A stretch of 64,000 bases of DNA, from NCBI RefSeq assembly GCF_900601905.1, contig NZ_UWFA01000380.1, positions 62,001-126,000 of the forward strand, read 5' to 3'. The notes below the pieces were generated by a model. That model saw only the letters and a program-made list of their open reading frames with translations. It was not told the origin of the DNA and did not search any database. The translations under genes and the position numbers were made by a program. The DNA comes from Pseudomonas viridiflava (lineage in GTDB: Bacteria; Pseudomonadota; Gammaproteobacteria; Pseudomonadales; Pseudomonadaceae). How positions within the stretch are numbered: the stretch's first letter is position 1; the number at the start of each line of letters is the position of its first letter. Of the stretch, positions 56,499 to 64,000 are shown one piece after another.

Positions 56499-57161
56499 TT
56501 AACGGGCAACGGTCAGTCCAGCCGGGTGAGCCACAATCGAGCGGTTACCGGCGCGGTCGGTGACGTGGTAGGTGATGCTGACCTTGTCGCTGAGCAGACT
56601 TTCGAGAAACGCCCGGGTGAAGGCGATTTTGATGGGGGTTGTGGTCAGGTTGTCAGCCAGAACCCGGTACGCCGGGCCGAGGCTGCCGTTGCAGAGGGTC
56701 TGGATCATGTCGCCGGGCTGCATGCCTGCGTAGCCTGGGACTTTGCCTATAACGGGATCCACACTGGTGTTATCGGGCAGTAGAATGGGTGCCAAAAGAG
56801 CCGCGCCGGGGGCGGTGCGGTCAATGATGAGCGGGACTGTTTCTGAGTCGGCGTGCACACCGTTTACATTATTGGTCGCTCGGAAACCCAGAACATGAGG
56901 ACCCTCTTCCAGTAAAAATTCGGGGTCGATCTGCATGGGAATCACGTCTTCCGCCGCGTCCTCCGCAGTCAGGATCCGAATCGGCCCGAACAGGATGTTG
57001 TTCATTATCAGTTGGACGTAGTGACCGGGAAGCATATTGCTCCAGGTTCCCACCAGAACCTTGACAGGGGAGCTCAGATCCTGGACTTGCAGCAGCCCGT
57101 CATGCGGGTCGGCTGATGGAACAAAGGGTGCAGCAAAATCGAAGTCTTGTGATGTATTCAT
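56499..57161 (-). CDS. Module-A Ig-like paralogue (first of tandem pair)
   Basis: A 220-residue protein with the same length and layout as its downstream twin: MNTSQDFDFAAPFVPSADP, then VGTWSNMLPGHYVQLIMNN, PLIIDRTAPGAALLAPI, KVPGYAGMQPGDMIQTLCNG, and SDKVSITYHVTDRAGNRS. A single cysteine in TLCNG is shared by both. No signal peptide or membrane helix. It begins the two-gene minus-strand unit, with a GacA-box-like dyad 65 nt upstream of the start. Function unknown. Confidence 0.8.
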   Translation of the reverse strand: MNTSQDFDFAAPFVPSADPHDGLLQVQDLSSPVKVLVGTWSNMLPGHYVQLIMNNILFGPIRILTAEDAAEDVIPMQIDPEFLLEEGPHVLGFRATNNVNGVHADSETVPLIIDRTAPGAALLAPILLPDNTSVDPVIGKVPGYAGMQPGDMIQTLCNGSLGPAYRVLADNLTTTPIKIAFTRAFLESLLSDKVSITYHVTDRAGNRSIVAHPAGLTVAR

Positions 57162-57225
57162 TGCATTCTCCGAATCACGCCCTCATGCAGCGCGATCTCA
57201 GTTAACTAAGTTTTCAGAAGTAGTT

Positions 57226-57243
57226 TGTAAGACGGGTCCTACA
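57226..57243. promoter_or_regulatory. GacA-box-like dyad
   Basis: TGTAAGACGGGTCCTACA matches TGTAAG-N6-CTTACA at 11 of 12 fixed positions, 65 nt before the 57161 start. The wider 22-bp block is shared with 55645-55666 at 19 positions. Confidence 0.5.
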
Positions 57244-57435
57244 CATTTAAATAATGTTGCATGTAACGCTACTTCTGGAACTCAACTAATAGGATCTTGA
57301 TTTGTGTGTCAACGCATGTGCGGGTGGAAAAGTATGAAAACTGCTGTAGTTATCTACTTTCAGAAGTTACCTACAAGAGCACTTCCACCAGTTGTTAATA
57401 GTTTGTAGGACGTAGTTCCAATTTCAAAGACGATG

Positions 57436-57505
57436 GTGTAGGCGTTATCGGAGGTCACCCAGTCGGCGAATCGCGACCGTCGTAACCTCCGATGGCTCCT
57501 GCAGG
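57436..57505. repeat. Degenerate REP, GTAGGAGC family
   Basis: ATCGGAGGT (57447-57455) and ACCTCCGAT (57485-57493) are inverted. The outer ends GTGTAGG and CTCCTGCAGG resemble the family of the repeat at 5085-5171, which also has CGTAACCTC before its right end. Confidence 0.5.
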
Positions 57506-57520
57506 TCAGGAATAAACCCA

Positions 57521-57557
57521 ATAAAAAACCCCGACAAACCAGGTTTGCCGGGGTTGG
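57521..57557 (-). terminator. Terminator of aer
   Basis: On the minus strand AACCCCGGCAAACC and GGTTTGTCGGGGTT pair (one G-U), followed by TTTTTATT. Confidence 0.92.
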
Positions 57558-57573
57558 ATGCAGCGCGTGGCAA

Positions 57574-59139
57574 CTAGCGGTTGAAGCGTTCCACCAACGA
57601 ATACTGCGAGTTGGCGGTATCGGTCAGTTCGCCGCTCAGAATGGCGGAGCGCTGGGCTTCGTCGGAGGTCTGGTCGGCAAGGGTGGCGATGGTGGCGATG
57701 TTGCGGCTGATCTCTTCGGCCACCGAGCTTTGCTCTTCCGTGGCAGCGGCGATCTGGGTCGTCATGTCGGTGATGTTGGCCACCGCTTCGCTGATGCCGA
57801 TCAAGGCCTGGTCGGCTTCCAGCACTTTGGCGACGCCTTCTTCCGCCTGGCGGTGGCCCGCGTTCATGGTTTGTACCGCAGCGTTGGCAGTGCTTTGCAG
57901 CTTGGCGATGAGGCCGTGGATCTGCCCGGTGGACTCGGTGGTGCGTTGCGCCAGTTGACGGACTTCATCAGCAACGACCGCAAAGCCACGGCCCATTTCC
58001 CCGGCGCGCGCCGCTTCAATGGCAGCGTTGAGGGCCAGCAGGTTGGTCTGGTCGGCAATGCCTTTGATCACGTCGACCACGCCGCCGATTTCGTCGCTGT
58101 CGTGAGCCAGTTGGGTGACGGTCAGGCCGGTTTCGCCCACCGCAGTGGACAAGCGTTGAATCGCTGCGCGAGTTTCGCCGGCAATGTCCCGGCCGCGACG
58201 GGTGAGCTGATTGGCTTGCTGCGTGGCATCAGCGGTACGCTGCACGTGGCTGGCGACTTCCTGAGTGGTGGCCGCCATCTGGTTGATGGCCGTGGCGACC
58301 TGCTCGGTTTCCACTCGCTGACGCTCAAGGCCAGTGGAACTGGCGTGGGCCAGGGTGTTGGACTGGCGGGCCTGACCGTTGAGCTGCTCGGCAGTGTCCT
58401 GCAGGCGAGTCAGGCAGGTTTTCATCCGCGCTTCCTGGCTGAGGATCGACATCTCCAGTCGCGCTTGTGGACCACGGCTGTCGGTGTACATCTGGGCAAT
58501 CAGCGGGTCGGAGGTGGTCTGTTCTGCCAATCGCAGCAAGCGCTTGATGCCACGCTGTTGCCAACTCAGGCCAAGCAGGCCCAGTGGTACCGACAAACCG
58601 GCCGCCAACGCAAAGCCCCAACTGGTGTTGAGCCACACACCAATCAAAAAGCTCAGTTGGCTGACGAGGATGAACGGCAGCCAGTCCTGCAGCACCGGCA
58701 GCCATTTATCCCGGCTCGGGATTGCCGACTTGCCGTTGTTCAGGCGGGCGTACAGGGCTTCTGCACGTCTGATCTGTTCGGCGCTGGGTTTGACCCGCAC
58801 CGATTCGAAACCTGCGACTTTCTGGTTCTCGAAGATCGGCGTGACATAGGCGTTGACCCAGTAGTGATCGCCGTTCTTGCTGCGATTCTTGACGATACCC
58901 ATCCACGGCAGGCCGCTTTTCAGCGTGGTCCACATATGCTCGAATACAGCGGACGGAACATCAGGATGGCGCACCAGATTGTGCGGCGACTTGAGCAGCT
59001 CTTCTCGAGAGAAGCCGCTTATTTCGACGAAGGCATCGTTACAGTAGGTGATCACGCCTTTGGCGTCAGTCGTGGAGATCAATCGCTGTTGTGAGGGGAA
59101 TGTCCGCTCGCGTTGAGTAATGGGCTGGTTATTGCGCAT
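57574..59139 (-). CDS. aer: Aerotaxis receptor Aer (PAS-MCP)
   Basis: A 521-residue chemoreceptor. The N-terminal PAS domain (about 10-120; [37 protein letters not shown]) is of the FAD-binding Aer type. A hydrophobic hairpin anchor follows at about 155-195 ([20 protein letters not shown] and [14 protein letters not shown]) with no periplasmic domain. The C-terminal signalling domain contains the conserved hairpin tip [20 protein letters not shown]. It steers cells by redox state through CheA/CheW. No receptor-modification pentapeptide is seen at the end. Location beside the cbb3 genes is conserved in Pseudomonas. Confidence 0.95.
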   Translation of the reverse strand: MRNNQPITQRERTFPSQQRLISTTDAKGVITYCNDAFVEISGFSREELLKSPHNLVRHPDVPSAVFEHMWTTLKSGLPWMGIVKNRSKNGDHYWVNAYVTPIFENQKVAGFESVRVKPSAEQIRRAEALYARLNNGKSAIPSRDKWLPVLQDWLPFILVSQLSFLIGVWLNTSWGFALAAGLSVPLGLLGLSWQQRGIKRLLRLAEQTTSDPLIAQMYTDSRGPQARLEMSILSQEARMKTCLTRLQDTAEQLNGQARQSNTLAHASSTGLERQRVETEQVATAINQMAATTQEVASHVQRTADATQQANQLTRRGRDIAGETRAAIQRLSTAVGETGLTVTQLAHDSDEIGGVVDVIKGIADQTNLLALNAAIEAARAGEMGRGFAVVADEVRQLAQRTTESTGQIHGLIAKLQSTANAAVQTMNAGHRQAEEGVAKVLEADQALIGISEAVANITDMTTQIAAATEEQSSVAEEISRNIATIATLADQTSDEAQRSAILSGELTDTANSQYSLVERFNR

Positions 59140-59242
59140 GTGCTGTCCGATCCGCTGGGCTTTGTGACGTTATCGACAAACTTGCCCATTTGTTGAGTCC
59201 CAATCACCAATGAGCGGCAAGTTGTTGACGCCAGACACTGAT

Positions 59243-60034
59243 TCAGCGGTCGAACATCGGGTAGGTAAATAGCCCGAAATGCAGCAGGTTAACCCCGAAG
59301 TGGGTGACCACCGCAGCTGGCAGACCGCCGTAGCGCCAGGCCAGCCCGTACCCGATTCCGGCGATCCCGGCGAGCAACGCCCATTGCCAACCGCCGCCCA
59401 GGTGGGCAAGTCCGAACAGCATGGCCGCAATGCCAAGGGCCAGCGCGGGGCCATGACGCAAGCGTCTCAACAGATGCTGCAAGCCGCCCTGCAGATAGGC
59501 GCGAAACAGCAGTTCTTCCGTCAGCGTCACCAGCAGCAGATTGTTCAGAAGCCAGAGGGCACCTTGCTCGGGCCATTTGGGTGCCCAGCCGACAACGTCA
59601 AGCAGGAGCGCCATGCCAAGGCACAGGCTGGCGGTGCTGACCAGCATCGCTGCCGACGTGTAGATGGCTCGCCCGGCGCGCACAGCCGTCAAAGCCCAGG
59701 GGCAGGCCAGTAGAATCCAGAAGCCGACCAGCGGCTTGTCGAGGTTCAGGTACATTGAAAAGGGTGCCGCATGCTCCGAAAAGCGTTGAGCGGCAATCAC
59801 CCGCTCACTGTAAAAACCCGGCAGCCAATGGCTGCTCAGTGCCAGTGTCAGAGCGATAAATAGCCCGTGACCGAACCACACCACCGGGCGTTGGCTGAAT
59901 CGGGTGACGCACACTCCCGCCATGATCAGCAGGCCGAAGGTGATGGTCGCGGGGAGGCTGAGCTCGCCATGGCTCAGGGCCAGGCAGTAGCCGAGGGTCA
60001 GTAACGTCAGGCTGGTCCAGCGTGTCGCCGACAT
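59243..60034 (-). CDS. CPBP-family intramembrane metalloprotease
   Basis: A 263-residue protein with about seven hydrophobic segments. The CPBP (CAAX protease-like) motifs are TEELLFRAYLQGGL (EExxxR) near residue 172, FGLAHL near 208 and THFGVNLLHF near 247, which contain the glutamates and histidines expected to bind zinc. Bacterial members are linked to bacteriocin self-immunity or signal processing; nothing nearby indicates a peptide substrate. AGGAAG lies before the ATG. Confidence 0.88.
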   Translation of the reverse strand: MSATRWTSLTLLTLGYCLALSHGELSLPATITFGLLIMAGVCVTRFSQRPVVWFGHGLFIALTLALSSHWLPGFYSERVIAAQRFSEHAAPFSMYLNLDKPLVGFWILLACPWALTAVRAGRAIYTSAAMLVSTASLCLGMALLLDVVGWAPKWPEQGALWLLNNLLLVTLTEELLFRAYLQGGLQHLLRRLRHGPALALGIAAMLFGLAHLGGGWQWALLAGIAGIGYGLAWRYGGLPAAVVTHFGVNLLHFGLFTYPMFDR

Positions 60035-60189
60035 GAGTACTTCCTGGAATCCATGTGTGCGTGCGGTGATTGCCGCTGTCAGTCCTGAGCAGCGGTGGGC
60101 GGCAAGCTTCCCTGATTGAGTCGGGGCAATTCCAGTACTTTTGTCGGATGAACCTGAAAGAAATGTTTGTGGGATGTTTCCACCGCCAT

Positions 60190-60223
60190 GAAAAAAGCCG
60201 CTGACGGGCAGCGGCTTTTCTTT
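60190..60223. terminator. Terminator, probably of the MFS gene
   Basis: AAAAGCCGCTG pairs with CAGCGGCTTTT around ACGGG, flanked by A- and T-runs, so it can act in either direction. It lies 30 nt after the MFS gene stop. Confidence 0.85.
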
Positions 60224-60253
60224 ACAGGTGGTCTATCGGCCGGGCCTGGCAGC

Positions 60254-61603
60254 TCAGTCCTTGAGAGGTTCTACCCGGCGCGGCGCCATGAAGTACATCC
60301 AGGTCAAGGCGAGGAAGTACATGGCCGGGATCATGGTAAACAGCACGCTGTAATTGTTGTTGGTAGCGGTCAATACGGCACCGACGATCTGAGTCATGAA
60401 CATCCCGCCGATGGCGGCGCACATTCCGCCGAAGCCGAACACCGTGCTCATCAGGTGCTTGGGCGTGTAGTCCATCACCAGGCTCCAGATATTGGCCGTC
60501 CAGGCCTGGTGCGCGCCGACCGCCAGGGCAATGGCCAGCACGGCGACCCACAGCCCGCTGGCGTTGGCGGCGAAGATCACGCTGCAGATGGTCACGGCGA
60601 AAATCAGCATCGACAACAAGCGTGCTGTGGTGGCGCGCATGCCTCGGCCGATCAGCCAGGACGACAGAATGCCGCCGCCGATGCTGCCGAAGTCGGCGGT
60701 CAACCAGATCAGAATCAACGGGATGCCCATTTGCGTCACGCTGATGCCCAGGTTGTATTGCTGATTGAGGAACGGCGGCAGCCAGTAGAGGTAGAACCAG
60801 AACACCGGTGCGGTCAGCGAGTAGGCAATGGCGAAGGCCCAGGTGCCGCGCATTTTCAGGATGTGGGAAAACGGAACCTTGACCGGCTCGGGTTCTGCCT
60901 TGTCATTGATGTAGTCCAGTTCAGTCTGGCTGACGCTGGGGTGTTCTTCCGGGTTGTAGTACTTCAGGCGCCAGGTCACGACCCAGACCAGGCCCAGCAG
61001 ACCCATGCTGACGAACGCGGCCTGCCAGCCCCATACCGTCAGAATGAAGGGCAGCAGCGCCGGGGTCAGCATCGCGCCGACGTTGGTCCCGGCGTTGAAG
61101 ATTCCGGTGGCGATGGCCCGTTCTCCGGCCGGGAACCACAGCCGGGTGGTTTTCACACAGGCCGGATAGTTGGCTGCTTCGGTGAGGCCGAGAATGAACC
61201 GGCAGATCATGAAGCCAGTGGCCGATGTTGCCAGGCCGTGAGCACCTGTGGCCACGCTCCATAGCAGCACGGCGAGGAAGAACGCACGCTTGACGCCTAC
61301 CCGGTCGATGAATCGCCCCTGCAGCAGGAAGCCGGCAGCGTAGCCCACCTGGAACCAGAAGTTGATGTTGGCGTAATCCATCGCCGTCCAGCCCATTTCC
61401 TTGGCGAGGATCGGCTGCATGACGCCCAGTGCGGCGCGGTCGATGTAGTTCAGCGTGGTGGCGAAAAACACCAATGCCAGCATGCCCCAACGGGTTTTAC
61501 CCACCGCCATTGCGCCGCGAAATTTGGCCGCCATGCTGGCGTGCGGAGCTGCGACTTTGGTGGGCGCTTTTGCTGCGTCAGAGGTCGAGTGTGTGTGAAT
61601 CAT
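60254..61603 (-). CDS. MFS transporter, anion:cation symporter (ExuT/phthalate permease-like)
   Basis: A 449-residue major facilitator protein with twelve expected helices. The family motif between helices 2 and 3 is GRFIDRVGVKRAF, and FILGLTEAANYPACVKTTR is typical of ACS-family carriers for hexuronates, galactonate and aromatic acids. The C-terminal half includes WTANIWSLVMDYTPKHLMST. Divergent placement from quiC suggests uptake of quinate, shikimate or 3-dehydroshikimate; this is inference from context. The ATG at 61603 is preferred over a TTG two codons upstream. Confidence 0.9.
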   Translation of the reverse strand: MIHTHSTSDAAKAPTKVAAPHASMAAKFRGAMAVGKTRWGMLALVFFATTLNYIDRAALGVMQPILAKEMGWTAMDYANINFWFQVGYAAGFLLQGRFIDRVGVKRAFFLAVLLWSVATGAHGLATSATGFMICRFILGLTEAANYPACVKTTRLWFPAGERAIATGIFNAGTNVGAMLTPALLPFILTVWGWQAAFVSMGLLGLVWVVTWRLKYYNPEEHPSVSQTELDYINDKAEPEPVKVPFSHILKMRGTWAFAIAYSLTAPVFWFYLYWLPPFLNQQYNLGISVTQMGIPLILIWLTADFGSIGGGILSSWLIGRGMRATTARLLSMLIFAVTICSVIFAANASGLWVAVLAIALAVGAHQAWTANIWSLVMDYTPKHLMSTVFGFGGMCAAIGGMFMTQIVGAVLTATNNNYSVLFTMIPAMYFLALTWMYFMAPRRVEPLKD

Positions 61604-62165
61604 GGTCAAGCCATCCGTTCAAGGACCCGGGTGCAGGCCGGATCGAACTGAAAAAGCACCTCCAATCGCGGCCGTCAGCGGGCCGCAACGCTCAACTACG
61701 GTTATGCAACCCAGGAGCGGAATTGAGGGGGCTGGATTTTAATCAGGCTGCGGGAAATCCGATACGCGTTTCGTACCTATGCGGATCAGCCTTGGCGTGT
61801 CGGCAACACGCCGCGTCGCAGATAAGCGGGAGATAGTCAGGTGATCGGGGGGTATGAGAAGGCATGGGCATGAACCTGTTCTTGAAATTATTGTGGTGTG
61901 CTTGCAAGAGCGTGTCTGAGTGGCGCTAGAGGCCTTGTCCGACAATGTGGGGCTGATGTTGCGCACGCCACGCAACAGCGTCAATCGTTCAAACCGGCTT
62001 TTGGGCGATTATCGAACATTAAACTAACTGGTTGGTACATTATGATTTGCGATAGGCGAGGACCGGGAGAATAATTCAGTCAGCCCAATCGGTTCCTTGC
62101 CGAGCGATTCGTTGGCTGCATCAGGCATGCGATCCGCAGAGGTCGCGATCTCACAGGAGTCAGAC
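61604..62165. other. 562-nt divergent intergenic region (MFS/quiC)
   Basis: No gene is supported. The half nearer quiC becomes AT-rich and holds a dyad (62023-62036) and a TATGAT-like -10 (62040-62045). It is presumed to contain both divergent promoters. Confidence 0.65.
62023..62036. promoter_or_regulatory. Operator-like dyad upstream of quiC
   Basis: ACTAACTGGTTGGT is an imperfect palindrome (ACYAACYRGTTRGT, 10 of 14 positions symmetric) located just before a possible -10 hexamer. The pattern is typical of TetR-type repressor sites, but no regulator gene is in view. Confidence 0.4.
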
Positions 62166-64000
62166 ATGCATCGTTCGATTGCCACCGTTTCCTTGAGCGG
62201 TACCCTGCCGGAAAAACTCGAAGCCATCGCCGCAGCAGGCTTTGACGGCGTCGAGATTTTCGAAAACGACCTGCTGTACTACGACGGCAGTCCACGCCAT
62301 GTCAGGCAGATCTGCGCCGACCTCGGGATCGCGATTACCTTGTTCCAGCCGTTTCGCGATTTTGAAGGCTGCCGTCGCGACCGCTTGCAGCGCAATCTGG
62401 AGCGGGCTGAACGCAAGTTCGATCTGATGCAGGAACTGGGCACTGACCTGGTGCTGGTGTGCAGTAACAGCGCGGCCGATTCGCTGGGCGACGAACAGAT
62501 CCTGCTGGATGACCTGTCAGCCCTGGCCGAACGGGCAGGCGCCCGGCAGCTGCGCATTGGCTACGAAGCCCTGGCCTGGGGGCGGCACGTCAACACCTGG
62601 CAACAGGTCTGGAATCTGGTCAGACAGGTTGATCACCCAGCGCTGGGCGTGCTGCTCGACAGCTTTCACACCCTGTCCCTCAAGGGTGATCCAAGCGCCA
62701 TCGCGCAGATCCCGGGTGACAAGATTTTCTTTGTGCAAATGGCCGATGCGCCACTGCTGGCCATGGATGTCATGGAGTGGAGTCGGCATTTTCGCTGCTT
62801 CCCCGGCCAGGGCGAGTTTGATCTGCCCGGCTTCCTCGCGCCGATCCTGAAAAGCGGTTATACCGGCCCGCTGTCCCTGGAAATTTTCAACGATGGGTTC
62901 CGTGCCGCGCCGCCCCGAGCCAATGCCGCCGACGGCCTGCGTTCTCTGCTTTATCTGGAAGAAAAGACCCGTTTGCTGCTGGAACAGGAAAATCAGCCAG
63001 TAGCGAAGGATCTGCTGTTCAGTCCGCCGCCTGCCAGCACTTACAACGGCGTCGAGTTTCTCGAGTTCGCGGTTGATGATGATCAGCGTGCTCGCCTGGC
63101 CGGCTGGTTGGGCAACCTCGGGTTCGCCAAGCTCGGCCAGCACCGATCCAAAGCCGTGAGCCTGATGGGGCAGGGCGATATCAAGATCGTGCTGAACGCT
63201 GAACCCTATTCGTTCGCCCACAGTTTCTTCGAAGCCCACGGCCCATCGCTGTGCGCCACGGCGTTGCGGGTGGAAAACGGCTCCTCGGCGCTGGAGCGGG
63301 CGCAAGCGTTCAAAGGCCAACCCTATCGCGGGCTGGTGGGGCCTAACGAGCGGGAAATCCCTTCAGTGCGCGCGCCGGACGGCAGTCTGATTTATCTGGT
63401 GGAGCCTGCGGCGCCGGGTGAGTCGATCTATGACACCGACTTTGTGATCAACCCCGTCGCTCAGGCTGCTGGTGGTTTGCAGCGCATCGACCACATGGCC
63501 ATGGCGCTGCCCGCCGACAGCCTTGACAGCTGGGTGCTGTTCTATAAAAGCCTGCTGGATTTCAAAGCCGACGACGAAGTCGTGCTGCCTGACCCTTACG
63601 GCCTGGTCAAAAGCCGTGCGCTGCGCAGCCGATGCAGCACGGTGCGTCTGCCACTCAATATTTCGGAAAACCGCAACACGGCGATCTCCCACGCGCTGTC
63701 CAGTTACCGCGGTTCGGGCGTCCACCACATTGCCTTTGCCTGCGAAGATATCTTCGCCGAAGTCAGTCGCGCCAAGGAGGCGGGGCTCAAGCTGCTGGAC
63801 ATCCCGCTCAATTACTACGACGATTTGGCCGCGCGCTTTGATTTTGACGAGGAATTTCTCAGCGAACTGGCTTATTACAATGTGCTCTACGACCGCGACG
63901 CCCAGGGTGGCGAGCTGTTTCATGTGTACACCGAGCCGTTCGACGAGCGTTTTTTCTTCGAAATCCTGCAGCGCAAGAATGGCTATGTGGGATACGGCGC
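62166..64000 (+). CDS. quiC: 3-dehydroshikimate dehydratase QuiC (partial, runs off the window)
   Basis: 611 codons are visible without a stop; the full protein is expected to be slightly longer. It is the fused form. Residues of about 1-285 are a sugar-phosphate isomerase/AP-endonuclease-like TIM barrel with metal ligands in IGYEALAW, LLDSFHTL, FFVQMADA and LSLEIFND. After about 290 is a 4-hydroxyphenylpyruvate-dioxygenase-like region (RIDHMAM, VHHIAFACEDIF, FFFEILQRKNGYVGYG). It converts 3-dehydroshikimate to protocatechuate in quinate/shikimate degradation. AGGAG stands 6 nt before the ATG. It is divergent from the MFS transporter gene. Confidence 0.93.
   Translation, partial: MHRSIATVSLSGTLPEKLEAIAAAGFDGVEIFENDLLYYDGSPRHVRQICADLGIAITLFQPFRDFEGCRRDRLQRNLERAERKFDLMQELGTDLVLVCSNSAADSLGDEQILLDDLSALAERAGARQLRIGYEALAWGRHVNTWQQVWNLVRQVDHPALGVLLDSFHTLSLKGDPSAIAQIPGDKIFFVQMADAPLLAMDVMEWSRHFRCFPGQGEFDLPGFLAPILKSGYTGPLSLEIFNDGFRAAPPRANAADGLRSLLYLEEKTRLLLEQENQPVAKDLLFSPPPASTYNGVEFLEFAVDDDQRARLAGWLGNLGFAKLGQHRSKAVSLMGQGDIKIVLNAEPYSFAHSFFEAHGPSLCATALRVENGSSALERAQAFKGQPYRGLVGPNEREIPSVRAPDGSLIYLVEPAAPGESIYDTDFVINPVAQAAGGLQRIDHMAMALPADSLDSWVLFYKSLLDFKADDEVVLPDPYGLVKSRALRSRCSTVRLPLNISENRNTAISHALSSYRGSGVHHIAFACEDIFAEVSRAKEAGLKLLDIPLNYYDDLAARFDFDEEFLSELAYYNVLYDRDAQGGELFHVYTEPFDERFFFEILQRKNGYVGYG

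Larger units (their letters stand above)
57162..57573. other. 412-nt intergenic region at the right island edge
   Basis: No gene. It contains a GacA-like dyad (57226-57243), another motif copy (57400-57420) with an inverted partner ACCTACAAG (57369-57377), a direct repeat TTTCAGAAGT (57212-57221 and 57358-57367), an inverted pair CAGAAGTAG/CTACTTCTG (57215-57223, 57269-57277), a degenerate REP and the aer terminator. Confidence 0.65.

Noticed and set aside
62024..62227. Small minus-strand frame between the MFS gene and quiC
   Set aside because: It overlaps the quiC start and the putative operator, and has no ribosome binding site or similarity to known proteins.

Overview
This window is chromosomal DNA of a Pseudomonas, most likely of the P. 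fluorescens group. Gene order matches the Pseudomonas core from the purine-catabolism block (guaD, xdhCBA) through smc-zipA-ligA, the 4.5S RNA gene, dnaX-ybaB-recR, apt, anr, hemN and the cbb3 oxidase block to aer. The intergenic spaces are full of REP/REPIN palindromes of the fluorescens type (GTGGGAGCGAGCTTGCTCGC and relatives).

Layout. 0.1-4.2 kb: a very large DUF6543-type protein whose reading frame carries a REPIN. 4.3-12.4 kb: guanine to xanthine to urate catabolism (guaD, xdhC, xdhB, xdhA, all minus strand) flanked by two GntR-family regulators. 12.4-19.5 kb: chromosome condensation, division and replication (smc, zipA, ligA). 19.7-25.5 kb: a zinc-dependent peptidase-like protein, a GNAT acetyltransferase, the SRP RNA (ffs), a peptidoglycan amidase, a DinB-like protein, a membrane GGDEF protein and a periplasmic binding protein. 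25.6-30.2 kb: dnaX, ybaB, an NADP-dependent oxidoreductase and recR. 30.5-46.9 kb: the micro-aerobic respiration block: apt, the oxygen-sensing regulator anr, hemN with a perfect ANR box, cbb3 assembly genes (a TauE/SafE-family membrane protein, ccoS, ccoI, ccoH, ccoG) and two complete ccoNOQP cassettes in tandem.

47.6-57.2 kb is an accessory island between an alpha/beta hydrolase gene and aer. It encodes a paralogous set of five proteins built from two kinds of beta-sandwich (Ig-like) module without signal peptides, one further small beta-rich protein, and a divergently transcribed autotransporter. Parts of it are visibly poorer in G+C than the core, it contains no REP element, and its promoter-length gaps share a TGTARG/CYTACA-type motif. 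Two copies form 18-bp dyads that resemble the GacA upstream activating sequence. This island is the best candidate for an undescribed system.

57.6-64 kb: the aerotaxis receptor aer, a CPBP-family membrane protease, and a divergent pair consisting of an MFS transporter and quiC (3-dehydroshikimate dehydratase, cut by the window end), which suggests a quinate/shikimate uptake and degradation locus.

No tRNA, rRNA, insertion sequence, integrase or CRISPR array was recognised. All coordinates, starts and motif matches were read by eye, and family names rest on recognised motifs, not on database searches.
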